Program-made: the position numbers and the translations under genes
The notes under the pieces: model-generated
What the model was told of the DNA's origin: nothing
What the model saw: only the letters and a program-made list of their open reading frames with translations
Databases searched by the model: none
Assembly (NCBI RefSeq): GCF_000321225.1
Contig: NW_004451009.1
Span: 519,370 to 583,369 of the forward strand
DNA: 64,000 nt
From: Odobenus rosmarus divergens
Taxonomy: Eukaryota > Chordata > Mammalia > Carnivora > Odobenidae
Direction of reading: 5' to 3'
Part shown: positions 1 to 12,479 of the stretch, one piece after another
Position numbering within the stretch: the stretch's first letter is position 1
Layout: each line of letters starts with the position of its first letter

Positions 1-1005
1 GGAGACAGACACAGAGCCCAACAGCACTGCCCTCGTGACCGCTGACACCTGCCCCTTCTCTACGTCGTCCTCAGCCCTGGCGATCGCCCAGTGAGGCAGC
101 CTCCATCCTCATAGTGGTTGGGACCTAGTGCAGTCAGAGAGCCGAGGGGCCGAGAGACAAAGTGGGCAGGCTGGGAGGTCAGCAGGGCCCCTGAACTGGA
201 CCGAGGCCTGCAGGTCCACAGGGGGACGGAGAAGTCCAAATGCCAGGGAGACACAGGCGGAGCACGGCCCAGCCACTGGGAGGCGGCTTCCTCAGCACTA
301 CGGGATTCGGAGCTTCAGCCTCCACGGGAATAACACAAATTTCCAAAATCCCCCGGGTCTGACTGATGGCTCTCATCTTTCTCCTGGCTGGCCACTTACT
401 GGTTCCAGGAAAGAACTGGCAGGCTGCAAATGTCTGGGTTAAAACAGCACCGCTGGGACAGCAGGCCAGAGAGGGACAGACGGCAGGCCAGAGAAAGAAA
501 CCGTCCCCAGTGGAAATCTGCAGAGTCCCCCCCACCCCCCGCCCCGGGCCAGAGGGCTGATTTTTGTCCGACGTTGAATTTCTGCATGCCCAGGAGTCTC
601 CCAGAGAACCACAGGGCTGTAATTCCTGTTGCCGCTCGAGGGTACTAACTGGACATGCCTGACGTCACCTGTTACACGCAGAACCTGGCCTTCAATGCCG
701 TGGGGACTGTTGACAAGGTTGCTTTAGGTTCTGCAGGATGGACCAGAGTTCAAAGGAGCTAACTGATGACAGGGTTCTGCAGAGTCCATGGTTAGTACAG
801 AGAAAATCATACTGTAAAAGCAAAGACTATGTTAACTGAACTGGTTAGTGAACACAAACCACATAATATTTAAATTTTCTGTTGTCTATCATGCTAAAAA
901 AACTGGTCTGCAAGGTCAATGGCAGTCTGTCTCCTTGGGAAATAGTAATATATATTATATGAGTCTCAAACATAAAAGGGAGTGTTCTTTAAATAAAAAA
1001 GATAA
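1..1005. other. Unique intergenic DNA
   Basis: No gene or repeat is recognised. The first 650 bases are GC-rich and the rest becomes AT-rich towards the old L1 that follows. Short open frames on both strands overlap each other and show no domain, so they are taken as chance. Confidence 0.5.
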
Positions 1006-2690
1006 TTTTACCCCCTAAAATTTGTTAAATTTAAATTTATGAATGGGTAATAATTCACATGGTTTAGAAATAAAAAACCATGAAAAGTATTCAGTGTAAT
1101 GTCTGCTTTCCTTCCCTGTCCCCCTCTGCCCAGTTTCTCTGCATTCTTCTGTGCAAAACATTCTTTCTTATTGATTTCTTGGAGCTCTTTATATGTTAAG
1201 GATATGAGTTGTGATGACTGTGTACTCTTACAGTTTCCTAATGCACATACCAACAAGTATGAATATGTATGCTCACTTCCACTCTTCCTGTTTTTTTTAT
1301 ACAAATAATAGCATATTTACTATACTATACCTTGCCTTTTGCTTAACAGTATATATTGGACAATCTCCCATACTAGAAATGGCGAACTTCTCCATTTTTT
1401 AAAGCTGCCTGGTATGCCATTATATGGATATTTCCTATTGATATACACTTAAGTTGTTGCAAATCTTTTGTTATAATAAATAATGTTGGACTAAAAGCAT
1501 TGCATATATGTCATTTTGCACATATCATTAGGGTCAATTCCTACAAGAAAAATTACTCAAAGGATATGTGCCTTTGTAATTTTATAGCTGTTTCCCAATT
1601 ATGCTCCATATGGGTTGTAAAATTTACTCTCTTATTGTATGAAAGCACCTCTATCTTCACAATCTCATTACCTGAGTATTTTGTTATTCAAATAGGTTTT
1701 CTATTATTAGTAAGGTTGAACAGCTTTTTGTGTTTTCTTTTCACTGGACTGTCCAGTTAAAGTTATCTTGCATTTATCTGTTGGGTTGCTAATCTTTGTT
1801 GTTCTTACTGATTTCTAGGAGCTCTTTATATATTAAGGATATAGGTTGTGATAGGAGATGAAATACATATTTTTCTCATTGTCTATATTAACTTCTTAAT
1901 ATGCTGATGGCAGTGTTTAATGCAAAAGTTTTATTTTTATAGAGTTGAATTTATAAATTCTTCTTTTACTGCATTTGGATTTTTAGTTTGAATTAGAAAA
2001 GTCTTCCCTTGACTACAAAGTTATAAAGAAATCTGCCCATGATTTCTATCAATACTTTATGGTTGTATTTTTTTTTTTAAAGATTTTATTTATTTATTTG
2101 AGAGAGAGAGAATGCGAGATAGAGAGCACGAGAGGGAAGAGGGTCAGAGGGAGAAGCAGACTCCCCACGGAGCAGGGAGCCCGATGCGGGACCTGCGGGA
2201 CCCGATCCCGGGACTCCAGGACCACGACCCGAGCCGAAGGCAGCCGCCCAACCAGCTGAGCCACCCAGGCGCGCCCATGGTTGTATTTTTAATAGTTAAG
2301 TATTTGACTTCTATGGAATTTATTTTGATGTACAACATGAGACATGGGTGCAGCTTTTGTCTTTTATTATTTATTTGCTGGAAAGCTACTCCGTCCTCTT
2401 GATGCCATTTATCCATCAATTTTTCACTACTAATTTGAGATGTCACCGTATGCTAGTTTCTCACGTTTTTGTGTTTACCTGTACTTTCAGTGGTTTTGTT
2501 GTGTGTGTCTGTTCATGAGCCCCACAGGAGGGTTTTAATTATTGAGACTATTTTATGACTGAAGAGCTAGTAGGGCTACTGATTTTTCTCAACTCTTTCT
2601 TTTAGGATTTTCATGCCTATTCTTGTCGGTTTCTTTTTCTATTTAAACTTTAGGATCAGACTGTCTACTCCTCTCCCTGCAAATAAAAAA
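1006..2690 (-). mobile_element. Old L1 (L1M class) fragment, split by a SINE
   Basis: The plus strand reads like the reverse complement of an ancient mammalian L1 3' region. It carries the familiar antisense phrases around 'gagctctttatat', seen at about 1180-1200 and again at 1820-1835, and the stretch around 2040-2070 and 2290-2345 that corresponds to 'tactttatggtt' and 'ggaatttatttt' in antisense ORF2. It is heavily diverged and no ORF2 frame survives. The two halves are continuous once the SINE at 2073-2276 is removed. The subfamily is not assigned; outer limits are uncertain by about 100 bases. Confidence 0.75.
2059..2290 (-). mobile_element. Can-SINE (tRNA-Lys-derived) with target-site duplication
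   Basis: Carnivora-specific SINE in minus orientation. From left to right the plus strand shows the poly-T end, the 'aaagattttattt' signature, a GA-rich tract that is the CT-rich part of the SINE body, and finally the reverse complement of the tRNA-like head ending in 'ctgagccacccaggcgcg'. The body is about 2073-2276. A 14-base duplication, atggttgtattttt, flanks it at 2059-2072 and 2277-2290. The duplication lies inside an older L1, which gives the relative age of the two insertions. Confidence 0.95.
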
Positions 2691-3260
2691 ATGCAGCGCA
2701 AAGATCCAGAAAAACCTTAACCCATCATTTAATTTTATTAAATACTTTTTCAGCTTTGATGAAGATGATCATTTTTTAAAAATCCTTGGATCTATTACAA
2801 GATAAAACAAAGTACCTATAACCAGCTTTTGAAACCAAGTTTTTGAATTTTATTTTGACATGTAGTTATGTGTAGCTGCAGCCCTATAGCACATATCATT
2901 CAAAACCCAATTTTCCATAAAGACATTTTCTTATGCACTTGGAGTTCAACAGCATCTTGAATTAATTTAACAAAATACCCTAGCAGAAAAATCTTAGAGC
3001 TAGTGCAATCATGCCATTATTTAAAAGCTTACATTTTCCTCTGAGTTTGAAACAGAATATGCATCAAATATATACATATATACGTAAATGAATAAAGCAA
3101 TGTTCAGTATGCTATCTTAAGTTCTTTCTTAAATGAAGCAGGCATGGATGGGTGGTATGTAGGCAAGTAGATGATATAAAAATTAAGTCAGTAAATTTAA
3201 ACTGACATGATGTATACTTTTTAAACCCTTTCTAAAAGTAAAATAAAAAGCAAGAAACAA
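2691..3260. other. AT-rich unique DNA
   Basis: AT-rich stretch following the old L1. It includes an alternating TA-rich segment near 3065-3085 (atatatacatatatac). No gene frame or recognised repeat family. It could be highly decayed LINE sequence. Confidence 0.4.
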
Positions 3261-3875
3261 GTAAGTAGGAGATTTGAGTGCACAGATGCCTACTGTTAAG
3301 ATGGACCTACCCGAGCCATGGTCTCTGTGGCGACAGAGGAGGGAAGGACGGGGGCGGGGGGGCGCAGAGAGGCCTGTGCGCCCATTTCAATCTCTAAAAC
3401 ACCTTTGTGTCCTGAGCTTGTTTGGCAACCTCTTAAATCAGCAGAATCACATTATGGTTTTGTGGTGATTGGGAACCAAGAGTGGAAAAACATTTCTGCC
3501 TCCGAGCTATAGGGCGGGCACTTGCCATTAAAAGGAAGCAATCTTCAGGCTTTAAAAAAAATATATGTATCTCCTGGGACTTCAGTGGGGACCCTGAAGA
3601 GACCAATCCCTGTGTCTGGACTCATAAATCTCTAGCATCACATCCAGTATCTAGTTTTTGATATTACGTGTGTCATGCGGTGTCTTTAAATGGTCTACAG
3701 CGTGGACGTCTGGGTTATTTATTTGTGTCCTCTGCGGTGAAGCTGGCAATAAATAGATCACCTCGGCGTTGGGGGAGGAGAGAAAGAATTATGGAATCAA
3801 GAGCTAGTAACCCGATGGCATGTTTCCTTCCTCCTGAGCTGCCTTCCATAGGACAACTGCCCAGGGATTGTCCCC

Positions 3876-3935
3876 GGCCCCGGTGGGGACACCAGCTCCG
3901 GTGGAAACACCCAGCCCTGGCGGGGACACCGGGGA
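3876..3935. repeat. Short imperfect tandem repeat, about 20-base unit
   Basis: Three imperfect copies of a unit resembling ccggtggggacaccagct follow one another. On the minus strand this encodes a short Gly/Pro/Val-rich peptide repeat, which is a by-product of the repeat and not evidence for a gene. Confidence 0.6.
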
Positions 3936-6900
3936 TGAGGGATTCGCTGGGGTGACTGTGTATGGCCGCTGGAGCTCAGCACCTGTGTCCCGGCCCACGT
4001 CCCCCGTGGCAGGTTCACTGTTGTTGAGACTCATCAATGATTTCCTATGATGGCATGAGTTTTGAAACTTTGACGTGCCCGTGTCCCAAAAAGGGCAAAC
4101 CATCACCAACAACAATAACAGGACTTGTCAGCCCTGCAACGATGTGGGGTTGAACCTTGTTTTCTGGTCTTCCGGGGCCTCTCTGTGGGCTGATTCTCCA
4201 TCTGTTACTCCTTAATGTGTCTTAGAAGGGCTTCACACGTGCATGGGGCCATCGGCCACGCAGTGGGATAGCGGGAAGGCAGCAGACCGCGAGTGGAGGC
4301 AGAGGCCACGGTGGCTGTGAGACAGAGAATCCTGTTCTGAGGCTGCGCATCCAGGTGAACTTGGAAAGTGAGGAAACCAGGCAGGGACGGCCCAACCCCG
4401 GTTCCGGAGTGTTCGGGGGGCGAAGGCGGCTGGGCCCAGGAGCGAAGCAGCCTAGGACAGAGCCTCTTGGATGGTTTCAAGGGGCGCGAGATAAAGAAGC
4501 GGCTGTAAAGACAGGACGGGCCTGTTTCTGCTTGTGGACTGCTCAGCATCATGCACGGCCGGGGGCTCAGCTCTGTGTGAAGGTGCATCTGAAAACACGG
4601 CCACGTCCCTGTGCTCTCGAGAGCCTCCCTCTCCATCGGGAAGGACTGTGGCACCACACACCCAACTGCGCGGCCCGTGTGCTCACGGGTAGGACTTGGG
4701 GCAGTCCATTTCCGCCCCTTTTTTTAATTCGCTCTGGAAGGACAGGTTTTGATTAACTTCTTATATAAATGACCAAGCATTGGATAAGCAGAAAGCATCC
4801 AAGATTGTCCCGTGAGCCCAGCTTCTGTGAGGGTAATAGACGATTTCAGTCAAAATGTTAAGTCTGCTTTGGCCTGGATCTCCTTAAGGACAATCCCGAC
4901 TAGAACATACACACCCCAGAGAGGAGGACCCGTGTCGATCAGACGTATCTCCCAGCAAGGAACGGCTCATTGGCGTGGGCCAAGGGATTATGTAAAGCGA
5001 GTGTTATTTATTTATCTTTCCCAGAAAACAGAAAACTCACTCTTACACACTTGCCATTCAATTTGGCAGAGGCTGAGATGAGGTGGTGACACTTTCATGT
5101 ATAAGGAAGGAGTTTGAAAACATTCACGGCAAATTGAAACTAATCTTCTTGACAGATATGTGCCCAACAGAGGGACGCCGCCAGGGACCCCTCGGAAGAT
5201 GCCAGAGGGAGCCGCGCAGGGCGGTCCCGCCCATGCCCAGCCCCTTTCTCCGAGGAGGGGAGTCAGAGGCCCCCGCACATGGAGACAGCCCGCACCCGCC
5301 CCTCCCTGCGGCCTGGCCCTCCCACAAAGTGTTTGAACAAGATAACAGCTCCCTGTCAGGCCACATAAAGCCCAGCGTGCGGCACAGGTGGGCCCGCTTG
5401 GAAGGGAAGCCGTTCCTGAAGCCCAAGGACACAAGCGGTTCAGGTGTTGGGTCTCTGCTCAGCGCCGTGCACATAGCACCCTCGGGCCGGCGGCGGGGGC
5501 GCATGCCTGTGGACCCCTCTCACCTGGCGTCCCGGCCAAGCGCCTCCGATCATCACACATCATTAGTCTGTGCTGCCACGCGCACGCCCCCCTTCCTGCC
5601 AGCCGTTACCTCAGCTGCCAAAACACAATCTGTCCGCACGTCCCACAGCCAGGCGCCCGCCCTGCCCCACGGCCCCCCCCCCTGCACCGAGCCGCCGTGG
5701 TGTCTGGGGCTGCAGTTTGGCAGCCCCGACAGGGCCCTTAATCTGCTTCTCCCTCCAAGGGGGAATTCTTCCAGGCCTCTGCTTCTGTCCTCCAGCTCAC
5801 GGTGGTGGCGGCTCCTGCCAGGCCAGGCCTGGGCCGCTCCGACCAAGGACGCAGGCCACATCAGCCCCGTGTCTCGCTACAGTGCTGCCGGGAGCGCTGC
5901 CCCGTGCACCCAGCAAGGACTGGCGGACGCGGCTCCTGGGGTGGGTCACGGAGGTGTTTCTGGGCAGTGGGAGGAGGTCAGTGCTTCCTGTGCCCCCCGC
6001 ACCCCCCATCTTGAGCCGTGTTCTGGGAAATCTGGCATCTCCGCCCGACGAAAACACACGGGCCAGCCCGCAGAGTGTCTCACCCTGGGCAGACAAACAG
6101 GGTGATTAGGAGGCACATTTGGGGCAGCGAGGAGCAGAGCCAGGGCGGCCGGCGGTGAGAGGTCGTCCTGGGGCTGGGGGCGTGTTCGTCTGCTCCCCAG
6201 GATTGCCTTTCCACCAAAAGCACGGGGTCCCAGCCCCTCCCGCGAGGCTGCGCAGTGTGTCCGTCTGCAGGCAGGCAGGTGTGCGCCGGGCTGAGTGGAC
6301 CGGCCTCCAGGCTGCTCACTGTGCTGGCCTCAGTCCGTCAGCCCACACCCGTTTGTCCGCATTCTCAGAGGCTGGGAAGGGGCTGTGTCCTCCTGACCAG
6401 CATCCCAGCAACCAAGAAGCAGCGTCACTGCCCCCACTGAAGACCCTCCTGCTCAGCCAGCCCAAAGGAGGCCCAGGAGCCTCCACGATGGCCTCATGGA
6501 CCCCACTGCCTGGGGACAGGGGATGAACAGCCGCCCCAGACACACACGGGACTGAACCGCCGCCCCAGAGAGCCGCTCCAGACAGCAGGAGGTATAAGAC
6601 GCACTCTGAGGCCAGCATTTCCATCAACAGGATGCTAACTCTGGTCATCTGTGGGTTACCAGCTTCGGCTGCACTCCATCCGATCTCCTGAGGAACCGGC
6701 AGACCGCCGCCCCCGCCCCGCACCCCCGCCTCTGCCTGCCCAGGGCTTTCCCGGCACAGGGGGTTGGCCCAGTGCTCCCCGCCATCTTCCTGGGGCATCC
6801 TGGTCCCTCCTTCCTGCAGCTTACATTTCCCTCCCGAGGTCCGTTCTCTCGAGGGAGCGCGGCTGTGCCCGCCCTCGGCTCTGATAACCTCGCTCTTGGC

Positions 6901-7479
6901 CCTCACCACCCCTAGCTGCAGCTGAGCCTCTGTTTGTACCGGCCAGTGGCCTCTGTGTGAGATTTCCACACTGCCCATGAAGCCGCCGGCCAGGGTTGTG
7001 CCCATCACGGCCAACCGGCCCATGGGTGGTGGCCTCCGAGGGGACGCGTTGCACAGAGGCAGGGATGGGCAGAAGCAGGGCCTGCGTGGGTAACCCCGGA
7101 TGACCTTTGCCACGAGGAGCACGAGCCTTTGGCTGACAGCGGCCGCCTCTGCCCCACTCACGTTCTTTATTTTACAGTTGAGAGAACTAGCCCGGGGTGT
7201 CCATGAGGCAGCTCGACGGGAGGGTCAGACTGGACCCTGGACCCGTCCTGCCTCACGCTCTTTCCGCGGGGTCTGAGGGCAAGTCCTGCCCTCACAAGCT
7301 GTGCCAGCCTCCGAGTGGCCACATCCTCTCTGTGAGGAGCTCTTTGTGCCCAGAAACACGTTGTCCGACTGGCTTGCCTTCTGATGCTGACAAATCAGCA
7401 GATGCCTGGCAGGAATGTGGACGGGGAGGCCATCTCTCCTCTAGGCTCTTCCTGAGGACGCCCGGACACTAGCCACCAT

Positions 7480-7620
7480 TGGCCTAGTGCTGTGAGGCTG
7501 GGCAGTGGAGCCCGGGATCTGGGTGGGGTCAGGGCCTGTGTCCCCGGACACGCTCCTTGGTCCCCAAGCTGCAGGTTCCTTACCTACAAGATGGGGATGG
7601 AGATGGTGTATGGCCCTTTA
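7480..7620 (+). mobile_element. Possible MIR fragment
   Basis: The order of short phrases (a polar stretch, then 'ggttccttacctacaagatgggga' spread over 7575-7598) resembles the MIR core and the following 'cctcatctgtaaaatgggga' region. It is strongly diverged and could be chance similarity. Confidence 0.35.
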
Positions 7621-8699
7621 TGTCACGCTTGTCCTCAAAACACAGCAATAACTCCTCACAGTCCATGGTCTGAGCCTGGACCCTCTCTCTGCCACCCTGC
7701 CCCGTCCAGCCCCCCAGCTGCCCGTGTGCAACCTCTCCTGGCCTGCAAGTCTCACCCTGCTGTGCCAGATACCAGTTCCTCCAGCAAACCTCCGTGTGGG
7801 ACCCGGGTGGTGCCAGAGCCATGGGTGGCCAGACCACGTTGTCCCAGTGGTCTTTGGGGCGGGGCCTAGAAATGTGACTCGGACCAATGGGGCGTGTGGT
7901 CTGGGGATCTGAACCTGGGACCTCCAGCTAGTGAGGCACCATGGGGGCCGGGGCAGAGCCACGGGGTTGGAAAGTGGGAGGCGTGGGCCTCAGCAGCCAC
8001 AGCCTGGGTGAGGGGCCCGGAGGTCGTGGGATGAAGCCCCATGGATGAGCAGCTCAAAACAACGGCTTGGAGCCCCCATTCTGTGGCCCCAGCTCCCAGG
8101 TCCAGCCAAGGACTTCCTTCAAGCCTGCATGCACCTCACCCAGCCTGCACTGGGGCCGGGGTCTGGACACTCAGTAGCCATTCGAGGAGAGGTAGCGTGA
8201 GCCCTGGGGCAGTGGGAGCCGACGCCTGGGGAGCAGAGGAAGAGCCTGGGGCTGCCTCCACACACGTGGTCGGAACTGTCAGGAGAAGTTCAAGCTTATG
8301 ATTGCAAGGTTCCCCCAGGCTGGTGTTTACCTGTGCACGTGGGTGGGGCAGTTCGCAGGGGCTTACTGGTCATTGGATGTTGTGAATATCACCCTGGGGT
8401 TGGTTAGTCTTCTAACTCACCCGTCTTGATACCCACGTAGCATCAACAGCTTACTTACCTGTTGGTTTGTTCAGGGTGTCCGGTCACCTACGTTGACCTT
8501 CAGGCTCATTCCGGCAGGCGCACCTGTGAGGACTCAGGGTCACACGCGGCCACGATCCCAGGGCATGTTTGCATTCACGTGACCACCAGGGCGCGACCCC
8601 CAGCACCTCCAGCAGCGTCCCGGAGCCCCTCCCTTCCCTCCTCGCTGCAAACACCAGCGTGCTCGACCCTGCGCGGTTTTGCGGTTCTAAAGGATGCGA

Positions 8700-9264
8700 C
8701 AGGACACCTGTTACTGTTCTAAACCTGTGCTTCCTGATTCGCAACGAGGCCGAGACGTATGACGGGTGAGCATCTGTACTTTCTGTGGCCGCCTGCTCAC
8801 ACAGAGCCCACTTTCCTCCCCAGTTTATTTTTTAAGCTGTTTTGTAGGAATGCCTTCAAATTATGTATATTAGTATTTGTCAGGCATATGTGTGTAAGTA
8901 TCTTCTGTTCTGATTCACAGAATGATTGTTTGTAATGAGGTTTGTTTGCCCCTCACTGGTGTCTGTTTACAGCTCACATTGCCCTCATGCATTAGTCAAA
9001 ACCGGGAACCGACATTGGCACAGAAACTGTTCACTTTGATGTGGTCAAACAACTCATTCATCTGTTGGGGGGCATGTTTTTGTGTATTTTAAAATAATTT
9101 TCCCCCTGGGATCTTAGAGATATTTTCCTATACTCACTTCCAAAATCTTAACGTTTTGCTTCTTACTTTTATGGCTTTAATCCCCCAGGAACTTATATAC
9201 AATTAAGTTTGAGGTAGGAATATAATTTTATTATAGCCAACGTTCCCAGCATCATTTTTTATTA
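8700..9264 (-). mobile_element. Old L1 (L1M class) ORF2-region fragment
   Basis: The plus strand matches the antisense of mammalian L1 in several places in the right order: the part near 8825-8880, 'gatgtggtcaaac' at about 9038-9050, 'ggatcttagagatattttcctata' spread over 9110-9133, 'tggctttaatccccc' near 9172, and 'gaggtaggaatataattttatt' spread over 9210-9231. No reading frame survives. The family call rests on recalled consensus sequence. Confidence 0.65.
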
Positions 9265-10193
9265 TAAAACAGACACACCGAAACATTTATCATTTATGTT
9301 TCTGTGTGAGTGTGCCTTGCAGTGGCATCAAATGCATTCACAGCATTGTGTGGCCATCACCACTGTCTTTACCTAAAACCGTTTCCTCGTCCCCCCAGAC
9401 ACTCTGTCCTCTTTAAACTCTGACCCCCACCCTCTCGTCTATCTTCCGTCTCGGCGATTTGCTGCTCCTGGCGCCTCATGCACGTGCGGTCCTTCCGTGT
9501 CTGCTTATGCTGGTGAGCGCCATGTTTTCAAGGCCCACCCATGTGGTTCCGTCTCTTCCTTCCTTTTATGGCCGAATACTGTTGCGCTGCATGTCGCGGT
9601 CATGTTTCGTTCACCTGGTCACCTGTGGATGGGCCTGGGTTTTGTCCATCTTTTGGCTCTTGTGAAGGACACTGTGGTGAACACATGTGTGCGAGCCCCT
9701 GTGCGCGTCCTTGTGCTCAGGTGTTCTAGGCGTAATAGGGAAGAGGGATTCCCGGGAAATAGAGTAATTCTGTGTCCAACTTTTTCAGGAGCAACAGGCT
9801 GTTTTCTGCAGCACCCACATGGTCTTGCCTCCCTGCCACGTGAAGCCTCCAATTTCCCCAACACTTGTTTCCTCTTAAAACATGCACACTGGCCGTCCTG
9901 GTGGGCGTGCAGCCGAGTGTCACTGGGGCTTCATCTGCAGTGCCCTGGTGACTAATGATGTGGAACATTTTTTGTGTGCTTGTTGGCCCATTGACTTCTT
10001 TGGAGAAATATCTCTTCAAGTCCTTTGCCCATTTTTTGATTCTTTTGTTTGTTTTGTCGAGTTGTAAGGAGCTCTTTATATATTCTGGATAGTAATCCCT
10101 TATCAAATACATGATTTGTAGAAATTTTCTCCCATTTTGTAGGTTGTCTCTTTGCTTTCTTGGTGTCCTTTGATGCCCAGAAGTGATTACTTT
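9265..10193 (-). mobile_element. Old L1 (L1M class) 3'-end fragment
   Basis: This is a second antisense L1 segment that appears to come from a separate insertion or a rearranged part of the first. Recognisable parts are the cattcacagcattgtgtggcc / catcaccactgtct region near 9338-9366, the 'ttatggccgaatactgttg' region near 9566, 'acctgtggatgggcctgggtt' near 9621, and 'gagctctttatatattctgg' near 10069, all typical of antisense L1M 3' sequence. The left limit is uncertain. Confidence 0.7.
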
Positions 10194-10399
10194 TTTTTTT
10201 TTTAAGATTTTATTTATTTATTTGACAGAGGGCGAGCGAGAGAACAAGCAGGCGGAGGGGCAGAGGCAGAGGGAGAAGCAGACTCCCCGCTGGGCAGGGA
10301 GCCCGATGCTGGACTTGATCCCAGCACCCTGATATCATGACCTGAGCCGAAGGCAGACGCTTATTTCACAGTCTCTCAGACCTTCCCTACGATTACTTT
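10185..10399 (-). mobile_element. Can-SINE with an abnormal head
   Basis: A Can-SINE in minus orientation occupies about 10194-10390: poly-T, 'aagattttatttatttattt', the GA-rich tract, and the body with 'gagaagcagactccccgct'. The tRNA-like head is normal up to 'gaaggcagacgctta' (about 10350-10364), but the final 25 or so bases do not match the expected head end. A short duplication, gattacttt, is seen at 10185-10193 and 10391-10399. It inserted into, or next to, the old L1 on its left. Confidence 0.9.
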
Positions 10400-10954
10400 A
10401 CTTGGAGAGAACCCGTGTTTGACTCTGCCAACGTTGTCCGCTATCTTCCCTAGGATTCTCCGTGTCACTTGGAACGTTGATGGAGGGCTTATCTGCAATG
10501 GGATTTCTCCGTTTCTTGCCTTGGGGGTTGTCAGGCCATGAAGTTCTGGGGTCTGTGGCTGCCTCCTCCCAGGACCCCCTGTCCCCGGCCTGGCCCCCAG
10601 GCACAAGGACATTGGAGATTTCTGTTCTGTGGCCTCCCCACCTTGACTGTGGAACTAAGGACATTTGTCGCCTGGTTTGTGTGGCTAAGCCAGCCCATGG
10701 GGAGCGTCTTCTGCCCCCAAGGGCCTCAGCAACAGAGCCTATCCTGTCCAGAGCCTCTCCTTCCCAGTGGTGGCACATTTCCTCTGTGGTTTCTCAGGTG
10801 GAAATTTCTGGAAGGGAGAGACTTCCTGGCCTGTCCCTGCCCATCCGTTTCTCTCCTCAGTGGATCTTCGGTCACTCGGGTTATAAAAGCTCTCATTTCC
10901 TTAGGAATCTTTCTCCACGCTTCATTTCTTTGCTTCTTGTGGAGCAATTCCATC
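10400..10954. other. Unique intergenic DNA
   Basis: No feature is recognised. Two overlapping plus-strand frames of 168 and 140 codons and a minus-strand frame of 126 codons occupy the same bases. None has a domain. Confidence 0.45.
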
Positions 10955-11640
10955 CTGTGATGTTGTGATTTATAAGGAGTATGTATTTAGTCTCTGTGTT
11001 GAGAGTGACAAAGGTGTCTTGTTGTGTTAAGGAGGCGACTTTTGGAAAGCTCCTAAGGGGGGCGGGCAGGTTGTCAGGGGAACCAATCACATGATCAGAG
11101 TACCACCTCCTGACCTTGGGGGGAGGGGAGGGGGCTGGAGGTAGGGTTCAATCACCAATGGTCAATGAGTTCATCCATCAGGCCTATGTAATTAAGCCTC
11201 CATGAAAAGCCACAAGTCCAGGGTTTGGAGAGCTTCTGGTCTGCACACATGTGGGGATTTGGTGAGAGTGGTGCCCCTGGAGAGGGTGTGGACTCTCCTT
11301 CCTCATACCTGCCCACCGTGTGTCTCCCGTCTGGCTGTTCTGAGTCGTGTTCTTTCATAAGGAACCAGGGGCTTCTCTGAGTTCTGTGAGCTGTTGTAGC
11401 AAACTGAACCCAAGAAGAAGGTTGTGAGGACTTCTGATCTATAGTTGATGGGGTCAGAAACACAGGTGGCCCCCGGCACTTGAGATTGGCATCTCCAATG
11501 GGGGATAGTCCACTGGGATGGAGAAATAACCTGTGGGCCTGACTCTATCCAGGTACATGGTGTCAGAACTGAGTTGAGTTGTGGGGCCCCCAGCTAGTGT
11601 CTGGGAACTTCCCCCACTCTGGAATGGCATGCAGAACCTA
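10955..11640 (+). mobile_element. Old endogenous-retrovirus LTR, family not assigned
   Basis: The sequence follows a widespread mammalian ERV LTR consensus in order: 'tgtgatttataagga' near 10964, 'agctcctaaggg' near 11048, 'aatcacatgatcagag' near 11085, 'ggcctatgtaattaagcctcc' spread over 11181-11201, 'tctgagttctgtgagc' near 11375, and 'tggtgtcagaactgagttg' near 11559. No flanking duplication or internal viral genes are seen, so it is best read as a solitary LTR. I cannot name the subfamily with confidence. Confidence 0.6.
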
Positions 11641-11744
11641 AATACATAGCTTTCCTGTTGGGGCAGCCATGTGGCGGCTTATGGGGATTCTGAAAATCAC
11701 TCCTTTTCCTTCTGAGTGTCTCCTTGGGCTGACAACATTCTACC

Positions 11745-12135
11745 ATCATACATTCATTCCTGCGGCCGGAGGCTTATGCATCTGAGGTCATTCTTCAAAT
11801 GTGGCGAACCCTGAAAGATTGCTCGCCACGCCGCGAGTGCGCCTCTCACACACACACTTGGGTCCTGTGAGTGCCTCGAGGTAAGGAGCCCGCCGACAGG
11901 GCCGGAGGACAGCAGATTTGCTGATCTGGTGGCCACCCACTGCTCGAGCCTCATCTGATTCAGGATGTGCTGTCTGCACAAAACACACACCAGATTTTGA
12001 AGACATATGTGAAAAAAGAGTGAAATATCTCATTAATAATCATTTTATATTGATGGCACGTTGAAATGACAAAATTCTGGATGTACTGGTTTCATGAAGT
12101 ATACTGCTAAAATTGATTTCCCTGTTTCCCTTTCT
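11745..12135 (+). mobile_element. Old interspersed repeat, family uncertain
   Basis: The part from about 11990 to 12130 closely follows a common mammalian repeat containing 'atctcattaataat', a 'ttttatattgatggcac' segment, and 'gctaaaattgatttccctg'. The rest of the block is less sure. It is probably a non-autonomous DNA transposon, but I do not remember the name securely. Confidence 0.4.
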
Positions 12136-12479
12136 TTTCTGCCAGAGCTCTCACTGCATCTGTTGGAGAGAGCTGGTCTGGAGCGTGAAGCTCCCTGCAC
12201 AGCGGCTGGGACAGGCTGGGAGACACAGCTGGACAGAAGGCGTCTCCAAGTCTGCAGGGTCTGAGGGAGTGCTCCAGGAAAACTCAGCTCCCTCGCCGGC
12301 TGGCCGTCTGTCCATCCGTCCTCCCAGCAGGCTGTGCCCCTGCTCCTTGAGGAGAGGGCTTGTGTCAGGGTGCTGAGCCGTGTTAGTGGGACACCTGCCG
12401 CCGCTGGAGTCTGCTGCCGGTCATACGCGGCAGGCCTTCTCTCCTCTGCTGTTACTGACTCCGGTCCACATCAGTTGCA

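Larger units (their letters stand above)
3261..8690. other. GC-rich intergenic DNA without a recognised gene
   Basis: Mostly GC-rich single-copy sequence. The longest frame in the whole window (5083-6105, plus, 340 codons) lies here, but equally open frames run opposite to it at 5124-5504, 5553-5861 and 5797-6096, and the predicted protein is Pro/Ser/Arg-rich without domains. CpG density is moderately raised at about 5160-5300 and 5460-5640. The block 4780-5150 is less GC-rich and looks more constrained, with sites such as ttatttatcttt, but this is only an impression. Confidence 0.45.

Noticed and set aside
5083..6105. 340-codon open frame on the plus strand
   Set aside because: It lies in GC-rich DNA where stops are rare, is opposed by several open frames on the minus strand, is rich in Pro/Ser/Arg, and shows no domain, splice signals or start context of note.
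6316..7161. 281-codon minus-strand frame
   Set aside because: Low-information Gly/Arg/Ser-rich sequence without domains in GC-rich DNA.
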